Positions 1-5,953 of a stretch of 6,722 nt of DNA are shown piece by piece. How positions within the stretch are numbered: position 1 is the stretch's first letter; each line of letters opens with the position of its first letter. The translations under genes were made by a program, and so were the position numbers. This DNA comes from Spirochaetia bacterium (GTDB lineage: Bacteria > Spirochaetota > Spirochaetia > JABMQR01): NCBI GenBank assembly GCA_016784705.1, contig JADHUD010000133.1:1-6722 (forward strand). Reading direction: 5' to 3'. Below the pieces are notes generated by a model. That model was not told where the DNA came from. It did no database searches and worked only from the letters and a program-made list of their open reading frames with translations.

Positions 1-281
1 AGATTGTGTCTCATGGACATATATTGGTAAATGGGAAACGTGTAACAATACCCTCTTACAGAGTGAAAGAAGGTGATGAGATAAGCATTGCGGATCGCTC
101 AAAAAAAATGATTGTTATCAAGGAAAGTTTGAAAGAGTTTTCAAAATCCGGAATAGTACCTTGGATTGAATTGGATCCGGATAATATGAAAGGAAAATTT
201 CTTGCTGTTCCCAGAAGAAACGAAGTAACAGAACTCGCTGCTATTAACGAGCAGCTGATTGTAGAGCTCTATTCAAGATAG
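1..281 (+). CDS. rpsD: 30S ribosomal protein S4, C-terminal part (5' end outside window)
   Basis: The open frame is already running at the window edge: base 3 begins an Ile codon, followed by a GTG that is an internal Val. About 93 residues are visible, so roughly the first half of a ~200-residue S4 is missing. The visible part begins inside the S4 RNA-binding fold ([11 protein letters not shown], then [12 protein letters not shown]) and ends in the usual S4 C-terminal segment. S4 is a primary 16S rRNA binder that nucleates assembly of the 30S body, and in many bacteria it also represses the alpha operon by binding its mRNA. The TAG stop at 279-281 is followed by rpoA after 8 nt, and the rpoA ribosome-binding site overlaps this stop codon. 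That supports co-transcription and coupled translation. The family call is firm; autoregulation cannot be judged because the operon leader lies outside the window. Confidence 0.96.
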   Translation, partial: IVSHGHILVNGKRVTIPSYRVKEGDEISIADRSKKMIVIKESLKEFSKSGIVPWIELDPDNMKGKFLAVPRRNEVTELAAINEQLIVELYSR

Positions 282-289
282 GAGAAATC

Positions 290-1342
290 ATGGCACGAAA
301 GAATCTTTTAAAAGGATTTAAAAAGCCGAAAGGAATCACCTTTGAGCACAACAAAGTAGAAAAAGATTATGGAAGGTTTATTGCATACCCTTTTGAGCGT
401 GGATACGGTACAACAATAGGAAATACTTTGAGGAGAGTGCTGCTCTCATCTATTCAGGGTTATGCAGTTACAGCGGTTAAATTTACTTGTTACGATAACG
501 AGGGTAATCCTCATTTCATCTCAAGTGAGTTTGAAGCATTAGTCGGCGTAATTGAAGATACTTCTGATATCATCAGCAGATTAAAGAAACTGAAGATCAG
601 ACTGCCTGAAGATGTTGAAAGTAATACGCTGCTTGTTGAATGTAAAGGTGAAAGGGCTGTTACCGGAGCTGACCTGGAAAAAGACGGTGTTGAAATAATA
701 AATAAAGACTTAGTTCTTTTCAATATGATGAATGATGCAAATATTGATATGGAGATTCAGATTGACCTGAACAGAGGATACGTTCCTTCCGAAGTCAACG
801 AGAAGTACATTGAAGAAATCGGCACTATTCCCATAGATGCAGTTTTTTCTCCAGTAACCCGTGTAAAGTTTTCTATCGAGAATACCCGTGTCGGTCAGAG
901 AAATGATTATGACAAACTGATTATAGAAGTATATACAGATGGAACAATTGCTCCGGAAAATGCTCTTGCAGAAGCTGCTAAGATTGCAAAAGATCACTTT
1001 TCAATCTTTATTAATTTTGATGAAAGTATTGTAAGCAGTAATGAAGAGATTGATGAAGAAGAAGAGAAAGTAAAGAAAATACTTAATACACCAGTAGAGG
1101 AACTTGAACTTTCTGTACGTTCCAGCAATTGTCTGAAAAATGCAAATATCAGAACAATTGGTGATTTGACAAAAAGAAGTGAAGATGAGATAGCTAAAAC
1201 ACGGAATTTCGGCAAAAAATCACTGACAGAAATTAAAGAGAAATTAAAAGAGTGGAACCTGAGTCTCGGTATGACTGATTACAGTGTTCTCAAGACTTCA
1301 ATAAGAATACCAGGTAACAAGGAAGAAGATAATGAGGCATAA
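290..1342 (+). CDS. rpoA: DNA-directed RNA polymerase subunit alpha
   Basis: The product has 350 residues, slightly longer than the 329 of E. coli. The N-terminal dimerisation domain (about 15-245) carries the hallmark [18 protein letters not shown] at 40-57. An acidic linker follows (about 250-262, EEIDEEEE). The C-terminal DNA-binding domain (about 265-328) has [11 protein letters not shown] and [12 protein letters not shown]. Residues equivalent to E. coli R265, N268, C269, K298 and S299 are present as R277, N280, C281, K310 and S311, so binding to UP elements and contact with activators should be intact. A further 20 or so residues after SLGM form a short polar tail. The subunit nucleates polymerase assembly in the cytoplasm. 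An AGGAG at 280-284, overlapping the rpsD stop, fixes the ATG at 290. The 3' end overlaps rplQ by 11 nt. Confidence 0.98.
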   Translation: MARKNLLKGFKKPKGITFEHNKVEKDYGRFIAYPFERGYGTTIGNTLRRVLLSSIQGYAVTAVKFTCYDNEGNPHFISSEFEALVGVIEDTSDIISRLKKLKIRLPEDVESNTLLVECKGERAVTGADLEKDGVEIINKDLVLFNMMNDANIDMEIQIDLNRGYVPSEVNEKYIEEIGTIPIDAVFSPVTRVKFSIENTRVGQRNDYDKLIIEVYTDGTIAPENALAEAAKIAKDHFSIFINFDESIVSSNEEIDEEEEKVKKILNTPVEELELSVRSSNCLKNANIRTIGDLTKRSEDEIAKTRNFGKKSLTEIKEKLKEWNLSLGMTDYSVLKTSIRIPGNKEEDNEA

Positions 1343-1814
1343 AGTTGGCTTTAACAGGCTGGATAGAAAACAGAGTCATAGAAAAGCTATGTTGCGGAAT
1401 ATGGCGATCTCACTTTTACGGTATGAAAGAATAGAAACAACCAAAGCTAAAGCCTTGGAATTACGGAAAGTAGTTGAGAAAATGATTACCAGAGCAAAAA
1501 CAGACTCAGTACATGACAGAAGAATTATAGCGAAAGATGTTAATGATAAAGCTGTATTGAATAAATTATTTACTGAAATATCACCTATGTTTGCAGAGAG
1601 AAAAGGCGGATATACGAGAATTCTTAAAACCGGATTGCGGAAGGGTGATGCTGCAGAAATGGTTATAATTGAATTAGTTGAAAAAACATCTGTTCCGGAA
1701 AAGGCTGAAAAGAAAAACAAGAAAGAAGACAAAAGTAAAGAAAAAAAGCTGGGAGCTGTTAAGGATGCAGAAGTTGTGGAGTCAGCAGATGACGAGGCGG
1801 AAAAAACTGAATAA
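1332..1814 (+). CDS. rplQ: 50S ribosomal protein L17 with charged C-terminal tail
   Basis: This is the bL17 family: [20 protein letters not shown] at the start, then [20 protein letters not shown] (about 34-53), and [20 protein letters not shown] (91-110). The conserved core ends near residue 118. Residues 119-160 form an extra tail, first rich in Lys (about 124-139) and then in Asp/Glu (about 146-160); it is low-complexity and probably disordered. L17 binds 23S rRNA near the exit of the peptide tunnel, in the large subunit. The ATG lies 11 nt upstream of the end of rpoA in another frame, and the likely Shine-Dalgarno AAGGAAG is inside rpoA (about 1319-1327), so translation is probably coupled to rpoA. 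It is the last gene of the alpha operon, followed by the terminator at 1901-1930. Confidence 0.97.
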   Translation: MRHKVGFNRLDRKQSHRKAMLRNMAISLLRYERIETTKAKALELRKVVEKMITRAKTDSVHDRRIIAKDVNDKAVLNKLFTEISPMFAERKGGYTRILKTGLRKGDAAEMVIIELVEKTSVPEKAEKKNKKEDKSKEKKLGAVKDAEVVESADDEAEKTE

Positions 1815-1819
1815 TTATT

Positions 1820-1861
1820 ATTCCCCCAGAAAAATCTGAGGAATAAGATATTCTTATACCT
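1820..1861 (+). other. Overlapping, mutually exclusive hairpins in rplQ 3' untranslated region
   Basis: Two stems share bases. Stem A pairs ATTCC (1820-1824) with GGAAT (1840-1844), and CAGA (1827-1830) with TCTG (1835-1838), around an AAAA loop. Stem B pairs AGG (1839-1841) with CCT (1859-1861), and ATAAGA (1843-1848) with TCTTAT (1852-1857), around a TAT loop. Only one can form at a time. Neither is followed by a T run. They may stabilise the mRNA 3' region or be chance pairing in AT-rich sequence. No small ORF or known RNA family is recognised in 1815-1900. Confidence 0.35.
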
Positions 1862-1900
1862 GAAATACGTGATTAAAGCTTTTAAACATGTATTCTGCAG

Positions 1901-1930
1901 AGACCGGCATATCAATGCCGGTCTTTTTTT
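1901..1930 (+). terminator. Intrinsic terminator of the alpha operon
   Basis: A perfect 10-bp inverted repeat, AGACCGGCAT (1901-1910) and ATGCCGGTCT (1915-1924), encloses an ATCA tetraloop. A run of seven T residues (1924-1930) follows directly. It lies 87 nt after the rplQ stop and just before the rny promoter, so it separates the ribosomal unit from the next one. The stem also reads as a hairpin on the - strand, but no A run precedes it that would serve as a - strand T tract, so it should work in the + direction only. Confidence 0.94.
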
Positions 1931-1963
1931 GTTAGTGGTAAAATAAGAGATTTATGCAGTTGC

Positions 1964-1992
1964 TTGACACATGTCGGGTACTTGCATATTAT
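1964..1992 (+). promoter_or_regulatory. Sigma70-type promoter for rny-ymdB-tlyA
   Basis: A consensus -35 box TTGACA (1964-1969) and a TATTAT -10 box (1987-1992) are separated by exactly 17 bp. Transcription should start near 1998-2000, giving a leader of about 20 nt. That leader contains the strong ribosome-binding site AGGGGGAAG (2009-2017), 3 nt before the rny ATG. A 7-bp inverted repeat, TATTATT (1987-1993) and AATAATA (2001-2007), straddles the -10 box and start site and could be an operator, though it is AT-only and may be chance. Placement directly after the terminator supports an independent transcription unit. Confidence 0.85.
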
Positions 1993-2020
1993 TGAAAAAA
2001 AATAATACAGGGGGAAGAAT

Positions 2021-3553
2021 ATGCAGCGGTATATTGTGACAGTAATATTTCTTCTCTCAGGTTTGATTCTAGGTTGGATATTTCGTTTAGTCTATGCCAA
2101 ATTTCAACTGACTTCAGTTGAACAAAAAGCTGCGCGTTTAAATGAGGAAGCGATAAAAGAGGCGGAAGCAAAAAAGAAAGAGCTTTTGCTTGAAACAAAA
2201 GATCAACTGCTGAAAGAGAGACAGCAGCAGGAACGTGAGACAAGGGAAAGAAGAAGTGAATTGCAGCGGCTGGAAAGGCGTCTGCTGCAAAAAGAGGAAA
2301 ATCTAGAAAGGAAACAGACCGAATTAGAAAACGGTCGGAAACAGCTGACAAACCGAGAGGAAAAATTAACATTCAGGGAGACAAAACTGACGGCTGAAGA
2401 GGCAAAATGGCTGTCAGAACTAGAAAGAATTGCCGGACTGAGTTCTGAAGAAGCGAAACAAATTATCATGGAAACCATGGTAAATGACGCTAAACACGAT
2501 GCACAGGTTATTGTAAACAAGATTGAGCAGGAAGCTCAGCTTAAGGCTGATAAACTTGCACGGGATGTAATTATAACATCTATTCAGCGGATTGCTACTG
2601 ATGTCAGCTCCGAGGTGACCATAAGTTCGGTCAGCCTTCCGAGTGATGAAATGAAGGGTCGAATTATCGGCCGTGAAGGGAGGAACATCAGGACTCTGGA
2701 AACATTGACCGGTGTTGATGTTATTATCGATGACACACCGGAAGCGGTGGTTATCTCCTGTTTTGATCCGGTTAGAAAAGAGATTGCCAAGGTTTCTCTG
2801 GACAGACTGATTCAGGATGGTAGAATACATCCTGCAAGAATTGAAGAAGTCGTGCAGAAAGTGACAAAGGAGATCTCTAAAACTATCATTGAAGAGGGAG
2901 AAAAGGTACTCTTTGATCTTGGAGTTCACAATATGAGCCAGGAAAGTGTGAAAGTGCTGGGTCGGCTCTATTTCCGAACCTCTTATGGTCAAAATGTTTT
3001 GTATCATTCAAAAGAGGTTGCCATACTTTCGGGTATGATTGCAGCTGAAATTGGTGCGGATCGTGAAATAGCAAAACGCGGTGGGCTCCTGCATGACATT
3101 GGAAAAGGAATTGAGACTGAGAGTGATGCCAACCACGCTGAAATGGGTGCGGAAATGGCAAAAAAACTCGGTGAAGACCCGCGAGTAATTAATGCGATCC
3201 TGTCTCACCATAATGATGTTGAGCCGAGCTGTATAGAATCGGTCATTGTGCAGATTGCAGATGCTATTTCAGCATCACGACCCGGAGCACGAAGAGAAAC
3301 ACTGAATAACTATGTAAAGCGGCTTGAGGATCTTGAGCGGATTTCAGAAAGTTTTACAGGTGTAGAGAAGGCTTATGCAATACAGGCTGGCCGTGAATTA
3401 CGGATTCTTGTAAACTATGAATCTGTAAGTGATGAAAAAGCCAAAGAACTTGCAAAAGAGATAGCTAAAAGGATAGAGGCAGAGATGCGTTATCCTGGAA
3501 GAATTAAAGTAACAATAATCCGTGAAACCCGGGTTGTGGAATACGCCCGCTGA
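2021..3553 (+). CDS. rny: Ribonuclease Y (membrane-anchored endoribonuclease)
   Basis: The product has 510 residues, close to the ~520 of B. subtilis RNase Y, with the full family architecture. There is one N-terminal membrane anchor (about 4-25). A long charged coiled coil follows (about 35-180, rich in Glu, Lys, Arg and Gln). A KH RNA-binding domain (about 205-265) carries its GxxG loop as GREG at 217-220. An HD metal-dependent nuclease domain (about 325-420) has H329, the H358-D359 pair, H396/H397 and D414 as the likely metal ligands. The segment ASRPGARRE (418-426) and the C-terminal helical part match the family. The enzyme starts decay of many mRNAs at the inner face of the cytoplasmic membrane. 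It is the first gene of its unit, with a very strong ribosome-binding site and its own promoter. A YmdB-type gene follows 26 nt downstream, as in many Firmicutes. No key residue appears to be missing. Confidence 0.97.
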   Translation: MQRYIVTVIFLLSGLILGWIFRLVYAKFQLTSVEQKAARLNEEAIKEAEAKKKELLLETKDQLLKERQQQERETRERRSELQRLERRLLQKEENLERKQTELENGRKQLTNREEKLTFRETKLTAEEAKWLSELERIAGLSSEEAKQIIMETMVNDAKHDAQVIVNKIEQEAQLKADKLARDVIITSIQRIATDVSSEVTISSVSLPSDEMKGRIIGREGRNIRTLETLTGVDVIIDDTPEAVVISCFDPVRKEIAKVSLDRLIQDGRIHPARIEEVVQKVTKEISKTIIEEGEKVLFDLGVHNMSQESVKVLGRLYFRTSYGQNVLYHSKEVAILSGMIAAEIGADREIAKRGGLLHDIGKGIETESDANHAEMGAEMAKKLGEDPRVINAILSHHNDVEPSCIESVIVQIADAISASRPGARRETLNNYVKRLEDLERISESFTGVEKAYAIQAGRELRILVNYESVSDEKAKELAKEIAKRIEAEMRYPGRIKVTIIRETRVVEYAR

Positions 3554-3579
3554 TAACACAGCAGGCAAAAGATGGAATT

Positions 3580-4377
3580 ATGTCAGGAAAAGATTTACAA
3601 GCCCTGTTTTTAGGTGATATTTGCGGTCAGCCTGGGAACAGGGCTGTTTTTATGGGATTAAAACAATTAATCAAAGATTTACGTGCCGATGTGGTTATTG
3701 CCAATGGAGAAAACTCATCTGATGGATTTGGCATAACTCCGGAAGCAGCCGATGCCCTATTTGCTGCCGGTGTGGATATTATCACGACAGGAAATCACAT
3801 ATGGCAGCGGACTGAGATCTATCCCATGCTGAACAGTACCAGAAAGATAATCAGGCCTGCTAACTATCCACCTGGAGCTCCCGGCCGGGGAATTGCCTCA
3901 GTAACGGTGAAGGGAGTTGAAGTTGTTGTTATCAACCTCCAGGGCAGGCAGCATATGAGTACTATAGACTGCCCTTTCCGCATAGGTAAAGAGCTTGTAC
4001 AGCAGCACAAACGGCATAACACGTGTATACTTATAGATTTTCACGCTGAATCTACCGAAGAGAAAGAAGCATTGGCTCTCTACCTTGATGGTACTGCAGC
4101 AGCAGTTGTGGGTACACATACTCATATCCAGACAGCCGATGAACGTATTCTTCCCAAGGGAACTGCCTATATTACCGATATCGGGATGACCGGACCGGTA
4201 ATGAGTGTAATTGGCAGCGAACCGGAAATTTCTATCAAGCGTCAACTGACCCAAATTCCGTTAAAAAATTCAATTTCTGATACTCCTGCAGCCTTGGAAG
4301 GGGTTTTAGTAACAATACAGACGGATAATGGACTGGCGAAAAAAATTGTGAGATTTTCAAAACAAATGGGAGTGTAG
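3580..4377 (+). CDS. ymdB: YmdB-family metallophosphodiesterase (TIGR00282 type)
   Basis: The 265 residues match the full length of the YmdB/TIGR00282 family of calcineurin-like phosphodiesterases. Metal-binding and catalytic positions are all present: D13 in FLGDICGQPG, E44 and N45 in NGENSSDGFGI, N72 and H73 in TTGNHIW, H155 in DFHAE, and H180 and H182 in GTHTHIQTAD. These sit at a constant +5 offset from the B. subtilis residues as I recall them (D8, E39, N67, H150, H175, H177). Family members form a dimetal site and hydrolyse cyclic nucleotides, including 2',3'-cyclic AMP; in B. subtilis the protein affects biofilm and motility gene expression. The true substrate here is inferred. No signal peptide is seen, so it should be cytoplasmic. 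The ATG at 3580 has only a weak Shine-Dalgarno (GATGGA, 3571-3576). It lies between rny and tlyA, 1 nt before the latter. Confidence 0.93.
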   Translation: MSGKDLQALFLGDICGQPGNRAVFMGLKQLIKDLRADVVIANGENSSDGFGITPEAADALFAAGVDIITTGNHIWQRTEIYPMLNSTRKIIRPANYPPGAPGRGIASVTVKGVEVVVINLQGRQHMSTIDCPFRIGKELVQQHKRHNTCILIDFHAESTEEKEALALYLDGTAAAVVGTHTHIQTADERILPKGTAYITDIGMTGPVMSVIGSEPEISIKRQLTQIPLKNSISDTPAALEGVLVTIQTDNGLAKKIVRFSKQMGV

Positions 4378-4378
4378 G

Positions 4379-5197
4379 ATGAAATTCCTGCCGCTTCTTG
4401 ATTTATTGGCTAAAACATACCCGGAAATTTCAAGAGAGCGACTCTACACATATATCCTTTGCAGAGAAGTAAAGGTGGACGGTGGACGCATAGCTGATCC
4501 CAAAGAGCGTGTACCGGTAAATGCTTCTCTGGAGATAGTAAGGGATACGTATGTTTCCAGAGGTGGAGTGAAATTGAAACATGCACTTCTTGCCTGGGGA
4601 ATTTCACCGGCGGATAAGATTATGCTGGATGCCGGAGCCTCAACCGGAGGATTTACCGATTGCCTTCTGCAGGAGGGTGCACGCAAAGTGTATGCTGTTG
4701 ATGTAGGGTACAACCAGCTTAATTACACTCTGCGAACACACCCGAAAGTTGTTGTTATGGAACAAACCAATATAATGGATGTGGACGTACTGGCTCCGTC
4801 TCCTCATGCTGCGGTTGCCGATCTGTCTTTCCGCTCTATACGGGGAGCAGCTGAGAAGATTCTCTCTCTAACCCGGGAAGCTTGGATGATTGCGCTTATT
4901 AAACCGCAGTTTGAAATTGGAACCTATACCTATATTGAGGATTTTAATGGGGTAGTAGCGAATAAGGAACTGCTTCTTTCCATTCTTACTGAGACATGTA
5001 CAGAGCTTAGTAATGAGGGAGCGGGAGTAGTTCGTTTAGCCGCATCACCTATACTGGGCAGAAAGGGAAACAGAGAATTTCTGGCTCTGATTCATGATAT
5101 GAAGCGTCGCCCCGGTGAGTTTTTACATGGTAAGGAGCTGGAGTCGATGCTCCTGGAGGTTGTGCATTCTGCCGGTACATACGATACGGGCTTGTGA
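4379..5197 (+). CDS. tlyA: TlyA-family rRNA 2'-O-methyltransferase (hemolysin A family)
   Basis: The product has 272 residues, near the usual ~270. An N-terminal S4 RNA-binding domain (about 1-58) is followed by the linker SRGGVKLKHAL (60-70) and an FtsJ/RrmJ-like methyltransferase domain. The SAM-binding motif I is LDAGASTGGFTDCLL (83-97), followed by the acidic VDVGYNQL (107-114). A Lys-Asp-Lys-Glu catalytic tetrad can be read as K65, D148 (ADLSF), K175 (LIKPQFE) and E233 (GNREFL). Characterised relatives methylate 2'-hydroxyls of cytidines in 16S and/or 23S rRNA, and in mycobacteria loss confers capreomycin resistance; the old name hemolysin comes from Brachyspira. The exact target nucleotide here is unknown. 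Start: GGGAG at 4368-4372, inside the end of ymdB, is well spaced from the ATG. It follows ymdB by 1 nt, so it is almost surely co-translated. It ends 33 nt from a convergent gene. Confidence 0.94.
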   Translation: MKFLPLLDLLAKTYPEISRERLYTYILCREVKVDGGRIADPKERVPVNASLEIVRDTYVSRGGVKLKHALLAWGISPADKIMLDAGASTGGFTDCLLQEGARKVYAVDVGYNQLNYTLRTHPKVVVMEQTNIMDVDVLAPSPHAAVADLSFRSIRGAAEKILSLTREAWMIALIKPQFEIGTYTYIEDFNGVVANKELLLSILTETCTELSNEGAGVVRLAASPILGRKGNREFLALIHDMKRRPGEFLHGKELESMLLEVVHSAGTYDTGL

Positions 5198-5230
5198 TAT
5201 TCCGGGGAACAGATTCATCTACAAAACTGT

Positions 5231-5845
5231 TCAGTTTCCGTCCCGTAAAGTAGAGAGCTTCTCACTTATATAGGGTTTCCCATCAATCAGTATTATTACA
5301 TCCTCAATTAATTCGTAGGAGAGAGTTGTGTTGATAATCTGACGCACGGCCAGCTCCTCGGCGAGGGGTTTGGGGACGGAGCTGGAGCTGGAGCTGGAGC
5401 TGGTATACAGAGTAAAATCTTTAGAAAGATTGATATAGGCGGCATGATTAACAATTCTGCTGCCGAGGAGCTCAGTATTTTCCGGTATTAAGGAGATATA
5501 TCCCTGTGAGAGTACTGGCAGATCCGGTCCGGCAATGAGAAGTTCAAGAAGGCTGTTCAGATTAACCGGCGCAGATACGGTAATGGATACAGGTTCACAC
5601 AATAATTCATGTGTGGAAATGTTCTGTATAAGAAAATAGAGTTTAACAGACTCTTTTTCTCCGGCCTGAGTACTGGATTTTCTGCTTCTGTATTCAGATA
5701 CCGTATCTGCCAGCCCTGATTCCCGATAGTTCCGTAGTATTTTCGGCAGACTATAGAGAAAACTTCCTGCTATGACAACTATAAGAAGAAGCCACATAAT
5801 AAGTGGAATTCCCTGTCTGGCTTCTTTGGAATCATGATTCTGCAT
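5231..5845 (-). CDS. Single-pass membrane protein with GerMN domain
   Basis: From the ATG at 5845 the protein has 204 residues: a short polar N-terminus, one membrane helix (about 14-32, IPLIMWLLLIVVIAGSFLY), a linker, then a GerMN domain (about 68-191). Recognisable GerMN pieces are VKLYFLI, LLELLIAGPD, GYISLIPENTELL, AYINLSKDF and a C-terminal RQIINTTLSY...ILIDGKP. The domain should face outside the cytoplasm. GerMN proteins are known from spore germination and from cell-envelope proteins such as LpqB-like lipoproteins; function here is unknown. A run of eight Ser (residues 149-156) sits in a loop of the domain. Start is uncertain: the frame stays open to a GTG at 5923 and an ATG at 5920, with GGAG at 5932-5935 (- strand), which would add 26 residues. 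I prefer 5845 because it gives a usual anchor and leaves the ptsI promoter intergenic. Convergent with tlyA, divergent from ptsI. Confidence 0.85.
   Translation of the reverse strand: MQNHDSKEARQGIPLIMWLLLIVVIAGSFLYSLPKILRNYRESGLADTVSEYRSRKSSTQAGEKESVKLYFLIQNISTHELLCEPVSITVSAPVNLNSLLELLIAGPDLPVLSQGYISLIPENTELLGSRIVNHAAYINLSKDFTLYTSSSSSSSSVPKPLAEELAVRQIINTTLSYELIEDVIILIDGKPYISEKLSTLRDGN
5378..5403 (-). repeat. Hexanucleotide tandem repeat encoding a Ser8 tract
   Basis: GGAGCT on the + strand is repeated four times plus two bases without error. Read on the - strand it gives alternating AGC and TCC codons, hence eight serines in the GerMN protein. The unit is a multiple of three, so slippage would change tract length by two Ser at a time and never break the frame. 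The repeat sits between the domain segment INLSKDF and the helix LAVRQIINT, probably a surface loop. Confidence 0.9.
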
Positions 5846-5853
5846 AGACACAG

Positions 5854-5862
5854 AGTATATCA
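5854..5862 (-). promoter_or_regulatory. Candidate extended -10 promoter for the GerMN gene
   Basis: On the - strand TGATATACT forms an extended -10 element (TG, one base, TATACT). Only 8 nt separate it from the ATG at 5845, so the transcript would begin at or within a couple of nt of that ATG. No convincing -35 box is found 16-18 bp upstream, which extended -10 promoters can tolerate. If the gene instead starts at 5923 this element is inside the coding region. Confidence 0.45.
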
Positions 5863-5875
5863 AGTGAGTACGGAT

Positions 5876-5902
5876 GTCTATGTAGACCAGGTGAAAACCT
5901 GG
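5876..5902. repeat. Two abutting inverted repeats in the divergent region
   Basis: The first is GTCTA-TG-TAGAC (5876-5887). The second is CCAGGT-GAAA-ACCTGG (5887-5902), a perfect 6-bp stem with a GAAA loop on the + strand. They share base 5887. They lie upstream of the ptsI -35 box and upstream of the candidate -10 of the GerMN gene, where operators for a divergent pair would be expected. On the alternative long gene model they would be coding. Confidence 0.5.
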
Positions 5903-5913
5903 CGAATTCAGAT

Positions 5914-5942
5914 TTGACATCACGGTTAAAACTCCGTATAGT
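5914..5942 (+). promoter_or_regulatory. Sigma70-type promoter for ptsI
   Basis: A consensus -35 box TTGACA (5914-5919) and a -10 box TATAGT (5937-5942) are spaced by exactly 17 bp. The expected start point is about 5948-5950, only 2-4 nt before the ptsI ATG at 5952, so the mRNA would be essentially leaderless. This agrees with the lack of any Shine-Dalgarno sequence upstream of that ATG. Confidence 0.78.
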
Positions 5943-5953
5943 GTTTATACTAT
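5936..5953. repeat. Inverted repeat over the ptsI -10 box, start site and ATG
   Basis: Two overlapping dyads can be read: GTATA (5936-5940) with TATAC (5946-5950), and ATAGT (5938-5942) with ACTAT (5949-5953). Together they cover the -10 box, the predicted transcription start and the first bases of the coding region. This is a typical place for a repressor site, but the arms are short and AT-rich, so chance is possible. Confidence 0.35.

Noticed and set aside
6..281. GTG at position 6 as the true start of a 91-residue protein
   Set aside because: The frame is open upstream to the window edge and the sequence begins inside the S4 RNA-binding domain; it is the C-terminal part of rpsD, and the GTG is an internal Val.
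1376..1915. 179-codon open frame on the - strand opposite rplQ
   Set aside because: It is antisense to a clear L17 gene, is Ser/Phe-rich as expected from reversed Lys/Glu codons, and runs through the terminator hairpin region without family resemblance.
2420..3007. 195-codon open frame on the - strand opposite rny
   Set aside because: It is antisense to the KH and HD region of RNase Y, with no recognisable domain, no ribosome-binding site judged convincing, and an irregular composition.
5207..5232. Bidirectional intrinsic terminator between tlyA and the GerMN gene
   Set aside because: The stem is only 6 bp with a 14-nt loop and no T run on either strand.
5356..5366. CCTCG-G-CGAGG palindrome as a regulatory site
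   Set aside because: It lies within the GerMN coding sequence in a GC-rich patch and the one-base centre cannot form a good hairpin; codon choice explains it.
5946..5951. TATACT as the ptsI -10 box
   Set aside because: It lies 26 bp from the TTGACA and would place the start site inside the coding region; TATAGT at 5937-5942 has exact 17-bp spacing.
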